This document shows positions 1 to 8,000 of a DNA stretch of 36,015 bases, piece by piece (positions within the stretch are counted from its first letter, which is position 1; each line of letters starts with the position of its first letter). Location: the NCBI GenBank assembly GCA_016213265.1, contig JACRBA010000202.1, forward strand, positions 1 through 36,015, read 5' to 3'. The DNA is from Burkholderiales bacterium (GTDB taxonomy: Bacteria; Pseudomonadota; Gammaproteobacteria; Burkholderiales; Burkholderiaceae_C). The notes beneath the pieces were generated by a model, which searched no databases, was not told the DNA's origin, and saw only the letters and a list, made by a program, of their open reading frames with translations. The position numbers were made by a program, and so were the translations under genes.

Positions 1-500
1 GCGGCAGGCGGCAGCGGGGCCGTGGGTGCCGCCGGCCGCGCCGGCTCGGCGCGCTCAGCCGCCGGCTGCGGTGCCGTGTCGTCGACCGGGCCGTTGCCCG
101 GGCCCACGCCGCGCGCGGCCAGGGTGCGGGCCAGCACGTCGCCGGCGGAGGCGGGCTGGGTGGACCGGCCGAGCGGCGTGTGCATGTGCAGCGCGCGGGA
201 CGCGACCGGGCGGGCGGCGCCCGCGGCGGCCAGGCCGGCGTCGCGCGGGGCCAGGCTCAGCTCCAGGCGCACCGGCTTGCCGGCCAGGTCGCTCAGCACG
301 TTCTCGATGCGTGCGCTGTACTGCGAGCGGATCCAGTCGAGCTTGAAGCGGTTGGGCACCCGCAGGCAGGCCACCGCCCCCGCGTCACCCTCGTCCGTGA
401 TGTCGGCGGGGGGCAGCGGGCGGATCCAGGTGGCGAATTGCTGTTCGGGCAGCTCGGTCGCGAGGCGTTCGCAGCCGCGCTGCCAGAGGTCTAGGCTCAT
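1..500 (-). CDS. dnaA: Chromosomal replication initiator DnaA (N-terminal part, gene runs off the window)
   Basis: Read on the minus strand from the ATG at 500, the protein begins MSLDLWQRGCERLATELPEQ, followed by QFATWIRPL. This is the classic domain I start of DnaA, which mediates oligomerisation and DnaB loading. Domain I covers about residues 1-85. After it comes a long Ala/Pro-rich stretch typical of the flexible domain II linker. The AAA+ domain III and the DNA-binding domain IV lie beyond base 1, so only about 166 codons are visible. The gene diverges from rpmH, the standard arrangement at proteobacterial origins. A DnaA box lies immediately upstream of the start and another about 60 bases further, which suggests autoregulation. 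The identity is secure; the full length cannot be seen. Confidence 0.95.
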   Translation of the reverse strand, partial: MSLDLWQRGCERLATELPEQQFATWIRPLPPADITDEGDAGAVACLRVPNRFKLDWIRSQYSARIENVLSDLAGKPVRLELSLAPRDAGLAAAGAARPVASRALHMHTPLGRSTQPASAGDVLARTLAARGVGPGNGPVDDTAPQPAAERAEPARPAAPTAPLPPA

Positions 501-528
501 TGTGGACAAGTTCTTTTCGAGCGGCGCG

Positions 529-557
529 ATTCTACGCACGCCCGCGGCGGTGGCGAC
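529..557 (-). promoter_or_regulatory. Candidate dnaA promoter
   Basis: On the minus strand a good -10 hexamer, TAGAAT, lies at 534-529, about 29 bases before the dnaA start codon. The matching -35 position (around 552-557) is poor. The perfect DnaA box at 563-571 would sit just upstream of this promoter. The box at 501-509 would lie in the leader, which fits autorepression by DnaA. Confidence 0.4.
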
Positions 558-625
558 GGTGGTTATCCACAGTTCGTTGGGCTGGGTCAATGCGGGCGCG
601 CGGCCACGGTTTGCGGTGCAAGTGT

Positions 626-654
626 TTGACCGGGCTTGGCTTTTTTGCTCTAAT
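626..654 (+). promoter_or_regulatory. rpmH operon promoter (sigma-70 type)
   Basis: TTGACC at 626-631 is followed by a 17-base spacer and TCTAAT at 649-654. Both hexamers match the sigma-70 consensus at five of six positions with ideal spacing. The leader to rpmH would be about 285 bases. No small gene was recognised in that leader. Confidence 0.7.
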
Positions 655-947
655 AGTGGGTTTCCCGAACCGGGCGGAATGTGCGTGGGCGCGCGAAGGC
701 GCGCAGCCCGCACTGGCGCTGCGAAGTGCGGGCCGCGCAGGGCGAGAGCCCTGCATGGCAGGCGTCGCATGTTCGGGGGACGGGCCCGACGGGTGCCGGC
801 ATGGCGTGCATGGCAGGCCTGCAGCACCCAGGGCCGCACCCAGAAGACCTGAAACTGCCGCGCAAGCCGGGCCCGCCTGGCCGCTGCGCATGTGGTCTCT
901 CGCCTGGGCGGCCTGGCCGCTCCCACTTCCACCTCTGAAAAACGACC

Positions 948-1085
948 ATGAAGCGCACGTACCAGCCTTCCAAGATCCGCCGCGCCCGCACCCATGGCTT
1001 CCTCGTCCGCATGAAGTCCCGTGGTGGCCGCGCCGTCATCAACGCGCGCCGCGCCAAGGGCCGCAAGAAGCTGTCCCAGGTCTAA
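948..1085 (+). CDS. rpmH: 50S ribosomal protein L34
   Basis: This 45-residue protein is too short for most ORF cut-offs. It begins [18 protein letters not shown] and continues with the basic [20 protein letters not shown] segment found in every bacterial L34. It is a structural protein of the large ribosomal subunit that contacts 23S rRNA. It is the first gene of the rpmH-rnpA-yidD-yidC series, with only 10 bases before rnpA. Length and sequence match the family completely. Confidence 0.98.
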   Translation: MKRTYQPSKIRRARTHGFLVRMKSRGGRAVINARRAKGRKKLSQV

Positions 1086-1095
1086 AGCCGCTGCC

Positions 1096-1620
1096 ATGAT
1101 CGGCCGCATCGTGCGACCGGCCGATTTCCAGCGCGTCCTGGCCACGGTGCCACGTTCGCGAAGTGCTCACTTCGCCGTTCACCACGTGAGCGGCGCGCCT
1201 TCGCTCGCCCGCCGCGCGGGCGCCGTGGCGGGCTCTGCACCGGTTGTCCCGGGGCTATCACCAGACTTATCCACAGGCGCCCCATGCCAGGGCACGCGGC
1301 CTGTGGATGACCAGCCCGCGCTGCCCGCTGCGCCGGCGCCGTCCGGCCATTGGCTGGGCCTGGTGGTGCCCAAGCGCCATGCCAAGCGTGCGGTGACGCG
1401 CAACCTCATCAAGCGCCAGGTGCGCGCCGCCATGGCCGCGCATGCCGATCAGCTGCCGCCCGGCCTGTGGGTGGTGCGGCTGAAGATGCCTTTCGAGCGC
1501 AGCACGTTCACGAGCCCCGGCTCCGATGCGCTGCGCGAGGCCACGCGGGCCGAGCTGCTGCAGGTCTTTCGCCGCGCCAGCGCGCCCGAGCCGCGGCCGG
1601 CGCAGGGGCGGCGGCCATGA
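1096..1620 (+). CDS. rnpA: Ribonuclease P protein component
   Basis: This is the protein subunit of RNase P, which assists the catalytic RNA in 5' maturation of pre-tRNA. The signature basic helix is present as RAVTRNLIKRQVRAA, matching the family RNR motif, and a C-terminal DALREATRAELLQVFRR helix follows. At 174 residues it is longer than the usual 110-130. The excess is an Ala/Pro/Ser-rich insert at about residues 35-85, between the first strand (SAHFAVHH) and the GHWLGLVVPKRHAKR strand. The insert DNA carries two inverted DnaA-box-like sequences. An in-frame ATG further upstream would overlap rpmH and is not used. The stop overlaps the yidD start (ATGA). Confidence 0.93.
   Translation: MIGRIVRPADFQRVLATVPRSRSAHFAVHHVSGAPSLARRAGAVAGSAPVVPGLSPDLSTGAPCQGTRPVDDQPALPAAPAPSGHWLGLVVPKRHAKRAVTRNLIKRQVRAAMAAHADQLPPGLWVVRLKMPFERSTFTSPGSDALREATRAELLQVFRRASAPEPRPAQGRRP
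1268..1310. promoter_or_regulatory. Pair of inverted DnaA boxes inside rnpA
   Basis: A perfect TTATCCACA lies at 1268-1276 and TGTGGATGA (reverse complement TCATCCACA) at 1302-1310, in opposite orientation and 25 bases apart. They encode the residues LSTG and PVDD in the rnpA-specific insert. They lie about 700 bases from the perfect box in the dnaA-rpmH gap, so the origin may extend into this gene. Confidence 0.5.
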
Positions 1621-1976
1621 CGCGCCCGGTGGGCCCGGGCCCGGCCCATTGGCCGCGCCGCGTGCTGGTCACGCTGCTGCGCGGCTATCGACTGCTGCTC
1701 AGCCCGTGGCTGGGCAACCAGTGCCGCTTCTACCCCACGTGTTCCGTCTACGGCATCGAGGCGCTGCAGCGCCACGGCGCGCTGGCCGGCACCTACCTCA
1801 CGGCCGCGCGCGTGCTGCGCTGCCACCCGTGGTGCGAGGGCGGGTGCGACCCCGTGCCCGCCGAGCGCCCACGGCTGTTCCGTCATCTGCTGCCCGGGGC
1901 CACCACGCCCGACACGGCGGCGCCTGACGGCCCGGCTGTCCCTTCCTCCTCGGATCTGTCCAGGTCTTCACCATGA
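1617..1976 (+). CDS. yidD: Membrane protein insertion efficiency factor YidD
   Basis: This small membrane-associated protein is thought to help YidC-dependent insertion. The family core is complete: RGYRLLLSPWLGNQCRFYPT, then CSVYGIEALQRHG and RVLRCHPWCEGGCDPVP, with its characteristic cysteines. An amphipathic N-terminal helix (about residues 10-28) precedes it. The 119-residue length is slightly above the family norm (70-90) because of a Pro/Ser-rich tail. The start is chosen at 1617 because it overlaps the rnpA stop as ATGA. The stop likewise overlaps the yidC start as ATGA, so the three genes look translationally coupled. Confidence 0.93.
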   Translation: MTRPVGPGPAHWPRRVLVTLLRGYRLLLSPWLGNQCRFYPTCSVYGIEALQRHGALAGTYLTAARVLRCHPWCEGGCDPVPAERPRLFRHLLPGATTPDTAAPDGPAVPSSSDLSRSSP

Positions 1977-3664
1977 CCGATATGCGTCGCACCCTGTTGT
2001 GGGTGGTGTTCATCATGTCGCTCGTCCTCCTGTGGGACGGGTGGAACAAGCACAACGGCCAGCCCACGCTGTTCGGTGCGCCCATCTCGCAGCCGCAGGC
2101 CGCGGCGTCCGCCGCTTCCGGGGCCGGCGCCGTTCCGGCGGCCACCCAGATCGGTGCCGCCGGGGCCTCTGCCGCGCTGCCCGCCGCCGCGGCGGCCAGC
2201 GCGGTGCCGGGCGAGCGCGTGACCGTGCAGACCGACGTCGTGAAGGCCACCTTCGACAGCGTGGGTGCCAGCCTGGTGCGGCTGGAGCTCACGGCCTACC
2301 CCGACGCGCAGGACCCATCCCGGCCCGTGGTGCTGTTCGACGAGAGCAGCAGCCGCCGCTACTTCGCCCAGACCGGCTTCATCAACGCGACGCCCGGCGC
2401 CGCCCTGCTGCCGCGCCATCTGAGCCCCTTCCAGGTGGTGCCGGGTGACCGCAGCCTGGCCGACGGCGCGAACCAGCTGAGCGTGCGCTTCGAGTCGCCC
2501 GAGATCGGTGGCGCGAAGCTGGTGAAGACCTACACCTTCACGCGCGGGCAGTACACCGTGGCCGTCAAGCACGAGCTGACCAACGTCTCCGCCGCCGCCA
2601 TCCGGCCGCAGGTGTACCTGCAGCTGCTGCGCGACGGCCAGCCGCCCGAGGGCCAGTCCACCTCGATGTTCTCGTCGACCGGCTTCACGTACACCGGGCC
2701 GGCTGTGTACACCGACGCGAAGAAGTTCCAGAAGGTCGAGTTCGCCGAGATCGACAAGCGGGGCCCGAACGACGCGCCCAAGCACGAGAAGACCGCCAGC
2801 GACGGCTGGGTGGCCATGGTGCAGCACTACTTCGTGAGTGCCTGGCTGCTGCCCGATGGCCAGCCGCGCGAGTTCGTCACCGCCAAGGTGGGCAGCGACT
2901 ACACCGTGGCCATGGTGCAGCCCCTGCCCGAGCTGGCGCCGGGCGCCACCGCCACCCACAGCGCCACGCTCTACGCCGGCCCGCAGGAGGAGAACAAGCT
3001 CGCCGCCCTGGCGCCCGGCCTGGAGCTGGTGAAGGACTACGGCGTCTTCACCATCATCTCCAAGCCGCTGTTCTGGCTGCTCGACCACCTGCACGGCCTG
3101 ATCGGCAACTGGGGCTGGTCCATCATCGCCCTGGTGGTGCTGCTGAAGATCGCCTTCTACTGGCTCAACGCCGCCGCGTACAAGTCGCAGGCCAAGATGC
3201 GCGCCATCAACCCGCGCATCATGGACATGCGCGAGCGCCTGAAGGACAAGCCGCAGGAGATGCAGCAGGAGATGATGCGCATCTACCGCGAGGAAAAGAT
3301 CAACCCGCTGGGCGGCTGCCTGCCCATCGTGGTGCAGATGCCCTTCTTCATCGCGCTGTACTGGGTGCTGCTGGCCTCGGTGGAGATGCGCGGTGCGCCC
3401 TGGCTGGGCTGGATCACCGACCTGTCGGCCAAGGACCCGCTGTTCATCCTGCCCGCGCTGATGACGGCTTCGTCGCTGCTGCAGGTGTGGCTGGGCCCCA
3501 AGGCGCCGGACCCGGTCCAGGCCAAGATGATGTGGATCATGCCGCTGGCCTTCAGCTTCATGTTCTTCTTCTTCCCCGCTGGCCTGGTGCTGTACTGGCT
3601 GGTCAACAACCTGCTGTCCATCGCGCAGCAGTACTACATCAACAAGCGGCTCGGCGTGGCCTGA
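1973..3664 (+). CDS. yidC: Membrane protein insertase YidC (Oxa1 family)
   Basis: This 563-residue protein is the inner-membrane insertase and chaperone, working alone or with SecYEG. The N-terminal [20 protein letters not shown] segment is the first transmembrane anchor. An Ala-rich linker and a large periplasmic P1 beta-domain follow (about residues 75-350). The conserved Oxa1 core starts near [19 protein letters not shown]. The cytoplasmic hairpin contains [32 protein letters not shown] leads into the next membrane segments, and the protein ends [13 protein letters not shown]. Length and topology are those of Gram-negative YidC. A strong hairpin terminator follows 22 bases after the stop and closes the rpmH-rnpA-yidD-yidC operon. 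Confidence 0.98.
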   Translation: MTDMRRTLLWVVFIMSLVLLWDGWNKHNGQPTLFGAPISQPQAAASAASGAGAVPAATQIGAAGASAALPAAAAASAVPGERVTVQTDVVKATFDSVGASLVRLELTAYPDAQDPSRPVVLFDESSSRRYFAQTGFINATPGAALLPRHLSPFQVVPGDRSLADGANQLSVRFESPEIGGAKLVKTYTFTRGQYTVAVKHELTNVSAAAIRPQVYLQLLRDGQPPEGQSTSMFSSTGFTYTGPAVYTDAKKFQKVEFAEIDKRGPNDAPKHEKTASDGWVAMVQHYFVSAWLLPDGQPREFVTAKVGSDYTVAMVQPLPELAPGATATHSATLYAGPQEENKLAALAPGLELVKDYGVFTIISKPLFWLLDHLHGLIGNWGWSIIALVVLLKIAFYWLNAAAYKSQAKMRAINPRIMDMRERLKDKPQEMQQEMMRIYREEKINPLGGCLPIVVQMPFFIALYWVLLASVEMRGAPWLGWITDLSAKDPLFILPALMTASSLLQVWLGPKAPDPVQAKMMWIMPLAFSFMFFFFPAGLVLYWLVNNLLSIAQQYYINKRLGVA

Positions 3665-3686
3665 CGCCACCGCGCCGCCGCCCCGG

Positions 3687-3716
3687 AAAGCCCCGCCTGC
3701 GCGGGGCTTTCTTCTT
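3687..3716 (+). terminator. Rho-independent terminator after yidC
   Basis: A perfect 10-bp stem, AAAGCCCCGC (3687-3696) and GCGGGGCTTT (3701-3710), encloses a CTGC loop and is followed by CTTCTT. It separates the rpmH-yidC transcript from mnmE. Confidence 0.85.
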
Positions 3717-3764
3717 GGGGTGGTCATGCGTGTGCCACGGGCGCTGCACCACAATCCACAGCCC

Positions 3765-5186
3765 ATGCTGCTCGGCCGCCACCTCGACCCCATCGTTGCC
3801 ATCGCCACCGCGCCCGGCCGGGGCGCGGTGGGCATCGTGCGCGTCTCCGGCAAGGGGCTGGGCCCGCTGGCGCTGGCGCTCACCGGCACCAGCCCGGCCC
3901 CGCGCCGGGCGCACTACGGGCCCTTCCTGGATGCCGCCGGGCAGCCCATCGACCAGGGTCTCGCGCTGTACTTCCCCGCTCCCCACTCCTACACCGGTGA
4001 GGACGTGCTGGAACTGCAGGCCCACGGTGGCCCGGTGGTGCTGCAGCTGCTGGTGGCCCGCTGCCTGGAAGCAGCCGGGGCGCCCATCGACGACGACCCC
4101 GACACGGCCGTGCTGCCGGGGCTGCGCCTGGCCGAGCCGGGTGAGTTCACCCAACGCGCCTTCCTCAACGACAAGCTCGACCTCGCCCAGGCCGAGGCCG
4201 TGGCCGACCTCATCGACGCCAGCACCGAGGCCGCCGCGCGTTCAGCCAGCCGCTCGCTGGCAGGTGCCTTCTCGGCGGAGGTGGACGCGCTGGCCGCCGC
4301 CATCGTCAAGCTGCGCATGCTGGTGGAGGCGACGCTCGATTTCCCCGAGGAGGAGATCGACTTCCTGCAGCAGGCCGACGCGCTGGGCCAGCTGGCCCGC
4401 ATCCGCGCCGCGCTCGCCACGCTGCTGGCCCGCACGCGCCAGGGCGCGCTGCTGCGTGAAGGCCTGCGGGTGGTGCTCGCCGGCCAGCCCAACGTGGGCA
4501 AGAGCTCGCTGCTCAACGCCCTGGCCGGCGCCGAGCTGGCCATCGTCACGCCCATCGCCGGCACCACGCGCGACCGGGTCAGCGAGACCATCCAGATCCA
4601 CGGTGTGCCGGTGCACGTGACCGACACCGCCGGCCTGCGCGAAGACGCCGCCGACGAGGTGGAGCGCATCGGCGTGGCGCGCAGCTGGGAGGCCATCACC
4701 GGCTCCGATGCCGTGCTGTTCCTGCACGACCTGACACGCGTGGACGAGCCGGCCTACCAGGCCGCCGACGCCCAACTGGCCGAGCGCCTGGCGCAGGTGC
4801 CGGCCGAGCGCCTGCTGCACCTGTTCAACAAGGCCGATGCCGCGGGTGCGCCGGGCCCCTTCGAGCGCGCCCGGCCGGGCCTGCGCCTGTCGGCCCGCAC
4901 GGGCGAGGGCCTGGATGCACTGCGCGAGACCCTGCTCGAGCGCGCCGGTGGCCTCGCGTCCCCGGAAGGCCTGTTCATCGCCCGTACCCGCCACGTGCAA
5001 GCCCTGCGCACCGCGGACGAGCACCTCGCACTGGCAGCCGCCCATGCCGACCAGGCCGACGCCGCGCTCGACCTGTTCGCCGAAGAGCTGCGCCTGGCGC
5101 ACCAGGCGCTGCAGGCCATCACCGGCCAGTTCTCCGCCGACGACCTGCTGGGCGAGATCTTCGGCCGCTTCTGCATCGGCAAGTGA
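3765..5186 (+). CDS. mnmE: tRNA uridine-5-carboxymethylaminomethyl modification GTPase MnmE
   Basis: With MnmG, MnmE forms the complex that installs the cmnm5 group on wobble uridine 34 of certain tRNAs. The 473-residue protein opens with the tetrahydrofolate-binding N-terminal domain ([20 protein letters not shown]). A helical middle domain contains [18 protein letters not shown]. The inserted G domain has G1 GQPNVGKSS at about residue 240, G2 AGTTRD, G3 DTAGLR and a G4-like NKAD. It ends in the invariant CIGK, whose cysteine is required for modification. The start at 3765 ([11 protein letters not shown]) fits the family; an in-frame ATG 45 bases earlier adds residues not seen in homologues. 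Length is close to the E. coli protein (454). Confidence 0.97.
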   Translation: MLLGRHLDPIVAIATAPGRGAVGIVRVSGKGLGPLALALTGTSPAPRRAHYGPFLDAAGQPIDQGLALYFPAPHSYTGEDVLELQAHGGPVVLQLLVARCLEAAGAPIDDDPDTAVLPGLRLAEPGEFTQRAFLNDKLDLAQAEAVADLIDASTEAAARSASRSLAGAFSAEVDALAAAIVKLRMLVEATLDFPEEEIDFLQQADALGQLARIRAALATLLARTRQGALLREGLRVVLAGQPNVGKSSLLNALAGAELAIVTPIAGTTRDRVSETIQIHGVPVHVTDTAGLREDAADEVERIGVARSWEAITGSDAVLFLHDLTRVDEPAYQAADAQLAERLAQVPAERLLHLFNKADAAGAPGPFERARPGLRLSARTGEGLDALRETLLERAGGLASPEGLFIARTRHVQALRTADEHLALAAAHADQADAALDLFAEELRLAHQALQAITGQFSADDLLGEIFGRFCIGK

Positions 5187-5366
5187 GCGAGTGCGGTGCG
5201 GCGGGCCCCCTAGGTCAGCCGATGAATGGCGCCTGTGGGCCGACGAACGCGGGGGCATCGGATTGCCCGGCCGTGGCGCCGCGCCAATAATCTGACACAA
5301 ATTGATCACAACCGCGGCCGCCGGGGGAGGCAGCCGCACCGGCACCGCCCGGAGGGAGCTGTACCC

Positions 5367-5834
5367 ATGGCTGTCGACCACCTGCTGCAGGCCGTTCAGA
5401 CGCTGAATGCCGCCGACGCGTTCCGCCCTCGCCTCGATGCGTCGCAATGGCGCGTCATCGTGCCGTTCCTGCAGGAGTTCAAGCTCCGGTCCGGCGACCT
5501 GCTGATCCGCCACCGCGACGTGGACCGCGTCTGCTACCTGCTCGAAAGCGGCACGCTGCAGGTGTATGTGCCCGACGCCGGCCCCGTGCGGCGGCCGGTG
5601 GCCATCCTGCGGCCCGGCTCGGTGGTGGGTGAGCCGGCGCTGTTCACCGACACGCCGCGCATGGCCCAGGTGGAGGCCATGTCGCCGGCCGTGGTGTGGG
5701 GCCTCACCCGGCACCGCTTCGACGAGTTCTCGCAGCGCCAGCCCGAGATGGCGGTGGAGCTGCTGCGCGCCGCGGGTGCGGTGATGGTCGAGCGCATGCG
5801 CGCCAACCTCGAGCGCGGCATGCCGGTGGTCTGA
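5367..5834 (+). CDS. Stand-alone cyclic nucleotide-binding domain protein
   Basis: This 155-residue protein contains one cNMP-binding (Crp-type) beta-barrel. The visible core is SGDLLIRHRDVDRVCYLLES followed by GTLQVYVPD, a phosphate-binding-cassette-like RPGSVVGEPALFTDTPRMAQ, then VEAMSPAVVWGLTRHRFDEF. A single C-terminal helix follows, and there is no helix-turn-helix, so it is probably not a DNA-binding Crp/Fnr regulator. It more likely senses a nucleotide or interacts with a partner protein. The start at 5367 has GGAGG 12 bases upstream. The 180-base gap after mnmE probably holds its own promoter. Ligand and partner are unknown. A phosphodiesterase-like gene is present at 30623-31402, but no link is shown. 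Confidence 0.8.
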   Translation: MAVDHLLQAVQTLNAADAFRPRLDASQWRVIVPFLQEFKLRSGDLLIRHRDVDRVCYLLESGTLQVYVPDAGPVRRPVAILRPGSVVGEPALFTDTPRMAQVEAMSPAVVWGLTRHRFDEFSQRQPEMAVELLRAAGAVMVERMRANLERGMPVV

Positions 5835-5837
5835 CCC

Positions 5838-5853
5838 GGCGCGGCGCCGCGCC
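5838..5853. repeat. 16-bp perfect palindrome between convergent genes
   Basis: GGCGCGGCGCCGCGCC reads the same on both strands and lies between the convergent cNMP-domain gene and the antiporter gene. It could fold into a hairpin and help end both transcripts, but there is no U-tract on either side. In DNA this GC-rich such a palindrome can arise by chance. Confidence 0.35.
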
Positions 5854-5859
5854 CGCGGC

Positions 5860-7857
5860 TCAACCCGTCAGCAGCTTCGACTCCGCCACCGCCAGGGTCT
5901 CCGGCAGCCCCGAGAGCACCAGCGTGTCGCCGCCGGCCAGGCGCAGGCCATCGTCGGGCTGCACGTTGCGCCCGTCGGCGCGCCGCACCGACACCACGCC
6001 CACGTCCAGCGCATGCAGCGCCAGGTCGCCCAGGGTCTGGCCCACCGCGGCCGCACCCAGCGGCAGGCTGAGCGAATGCATGCGCTCCTGCTGGCGCTCC
6101 TCCACCGTGTCGTCGTCGGCGCCGTGGAAGTAGCCACGCAGCAGGCGGTAGCGCTTGTCCCGCGCATCGCGGGTGAGACGGATCACCCGCCGCATGGGCA
6201 CGCCCACCAGCGCCAGCGCATGGCTGGCCAGCATCAGCGAGCCCTCCACCGCCTCGGGCACCACCTCGGTGGCGCCGGCCTCGCGCAGGCGCTCGAGGTC
6301 GGTGTCGTCGATGGTGCGCACGATCACCGGCACGTGCGGCGCATGCTGCCGCACCAGATCGAGGATCTTCAGCGCCGAGGGCGTGTCGTGGTAGCTCACC
6401 ACCACGGCGCTCGCGCGCGCCAGGCCGGCGGCCATCAGGCTCTGCAGCCGCGCGGCGTCGCCGAAGACCACGCTCTGCCCGGCCGCGGCGGCCTGGCGCA
6501 CCCGGTCGGGGTCCAGGTCGAGCGCCATGTAGGGAATGTGCTCCTGGTCGAGCAGGCGGGCCAGGTTCTGGCCGCTGCGGCCGTAGCCACAGATGATGAT
6601 GTGGGCCTCGTTGCGAATGGCCTTCTTGTCGATGGCCGTCAGCTGCACCGACTGCAACAGCCAGTCACTGGATGCCAGCCGCATGACGATGGCATTGCTG
6701 TACTGCACGATGAACGGCGTGGCCAGCATCGACAGCACCATGGACGCCAGCACGGGGCTCACCCATTCCCCCTGCACCAGCCGCTGCTGAACGCCCAGCG
6801 TGAGCAGCACGAAGCCGAACTCGCCCGCCTGGGCCAGGTACAGGCCGGTGCGCAAAGCCACCCCTGGCGGCGCGCGGAATGCACGCGCGAGCGCCGCCAC
6901 GATGGCCGCCTTGGCCAGCACCGGCAGCGTGGTCAGCAGCAGCACCAGCGGCCACTGGTCCCACACCGGCCGCCAGTCCAGCTTCATGCCGATGGTGATG
7001 AAGAACAGGCCCAGCAGCACGTCGTGGAAGGGCCGGATGTCGGTCTCCACCTGGTGCTTGTATTCGGTCTCGGCGATGAGCATGCCGGCGATGAAGGCGC
7101 CCAGCGCGAGCGACAGACCGGCGTGCTCGGTCATCCACGCTAGGCCGAGCGTGACGAGCAGCAGGTTCAGGATGAACAGCTCATCGCTCTTGCGCCGGGC
7201 CACCAGCGTGAGCCACCAGCGCATCACCTTCTGCCCACCCACCAGCAGCAGCGTCAGCAGCACGGCCGCCTTCACGAAGGCCAGGCCGAGCGCGCGGGCC
7301 ATGTCGCCGGGCTCGGAGCCCAGCGCAGGGATGAGCACCAGCAGCGGCACCACGGCCAGGTCCTGGAACAGCAGCACGCCCATCACGCGGCGGCCGTGCT
7401 CGCTCTCCAGCTCGAGCCGCTCGGCCATGAGCTTGACGACGATCGCGGTGGACGACATCGCCATGGCACTGCCCAGCACCACGGCCCCCTCCCAGCCCAG
7501 CTCCCAAGGCCGGCCCAGCCAGGCGAACAGCGCGATGAGCAGGGTGTTGCCGAGCACCGCGCCCAGCACGGTGAGCGCCACCTGCGACAGCCCCAGGCCG
7601 AAGACCAGCGTGCGCATGCTGCGCAGCTTGGGCAGGTTGAACTCCAGCCCGATCACGAACATCAGGAACACCACGCCGAACTCGGCCAGGTAGCGCACAC
7701 CCGCGGAATCCTTGGCCAGCGCCAGCGCGTTGGGCCCGATGAGCACGCCCACGGCCAGGTAGCCCAGCATCGGTGGCAGACGCAGCAGGCGGCACAGCAC
7801 CACGCCGCCCACCGCGGCCACGAGATAGAGCAGGACGAGTTCGAGGGTGGATGCCAT
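5860..7857 (-). CDS. Kef-type monovalent cation:proton antiporter (CPA2) with TrkA-N and TrkA-C domains
   Basis: This 665-residue protein exchanges K+ or Na+ for protons across the inner membrane. Residues 1 to about 385 are the membrane antiporter domain, starting MASTLELVLLYLVAAVGGVV, with the CPA2-typical LPPMLGYLAVGVLIGPNALA and FGVVFLMFVIGLEFNLPKLR. From about residue 415 the NAD-binding RCK-N domain begins (HIIICGYGRSGQNLARLL, with the GxGxxG-type turn and an acidic end at LDLDPDR). The last 90 residues are a TrkA-C domain. It resembles KefB/KefC and YbaL. It is divergent from kdsD, an arrangement recalled from many Burkholderiales. Regulation by glutathione adducts cannot be judged from sequence. 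Confidence 0.92.
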   Translation of the reverse strand: MASTLELVLLYLVAAVGGVVLCRLLRLPPMLGYLAVGVLIGPNALALAKDSAGVRYLAEFGVVFLMFVIGLEFNLPKLRSMRTLVFGLGLSQVALTVLGAVLGNTLLIALFAWLGRPWELGWEGAVVLGSAMAMSSTAIVVKLMAERLELESEHGRRVMGVLLFQDLAVVPLLVLIPALGSEPGDMARALGLAFVKAAVLLTLLLVGGQKVMRWWLTLVARRKSDELFILNLLLVTLGLAWMTEHAGLSLALGAFIAGMLIAETEYKHQVETDIRPFHDVLLGLFFITIGMKLDWRPVWDQWPLVLLLTTLPVLAKAAIVAALARAFRAPPGVALRTGLYLAQAGEFGFVLLTLGVQQRLVQGEWVSPVLASMVLSMLATPFIVQYSNAIVMRLASSDWLLQSVQLTAIDKKAIRNEAHIIICGYGRSGQNLARLLDQEHIPYMALDLDPDRVRQAAAAGQSVVFGDAARLQSLMAAGLARASAVVVSYHDTPSALKILDLVRQHAPHVPVIVRTIDDTDLERLREAGATEVVPEAVEGSLMLASHALALVGVPMRRVIRLTRDARDKRYRLLRGYFHGADDDTVEERQQERMHSLSLPLGAAAVGQTLGDLALHALDVGVVSVRRADGRNVQPDDGLRLAGGDTLVLSGLPETLAVAESKLLTG

Positions 7858-7891
7858 GGGCGACGCAGACGGGGGGGCAGTGGCCCGCCGT

Positions 7892-7921
7892 CTGCATCCG
7901 GCCGGGGCGGGCTCCTAGAAT
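7892..7921 (+). promoter_or_regulatory. Candidate promoter of the kdsD-kdsC-lptC operon
   Basis: A -10-like TAGAAT lies at 7916-7921, with a weak -35 (CTGCAT at 7892-7897) 18 bases upstream. A small palindrome, GAATCCCCCGATTC, at 7919-7932 overlaps the expected start site. The 143-base divergent gap is the only place a shared regulatory region could sit. Confidence 0.35.
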
Positions 7922-8000
7922 CCCCCGATTCTCGCCGCTGCCCGCGGCAGGCACCCCGCCACCACCGCCGCGGCCTGCGCACCAGGTCGCGCCTGCTGCC

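Larger units (their letters stand above)
501..947. other. dnaA-rpmH intergenic region, probable origin of replication (oriC) segment
   Basis: This 447-base gap between divergent dnaA and rpmH has no convincing gene. It holds two DnaA-box-like 9-mers: TGTGGACAA at 501-509 (reverse complement TTGTCCACA) and a perfect TTATCCACA at 563-571. A short A+T-rich patch at about 637-656 stands out from the GC-rich surroundings and could be an unwinding element, though it also forms the rpmH promoter. A 12-base direct repeat, TGCATGGCAGGC, occurs at 752-763 and 808-819. Two further boxes lie inside rnpA at 1268-1310. Placing oriC here is inference from gene order plus boxes. Confidence 0.55.

Noticed and set aside
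1883..3889. 668-codon open frame on the minus strand across yidC
   Set aside because: It is antisense to a complete YidC, with a His/Gln/Arg-rich product and no recognisable domain.
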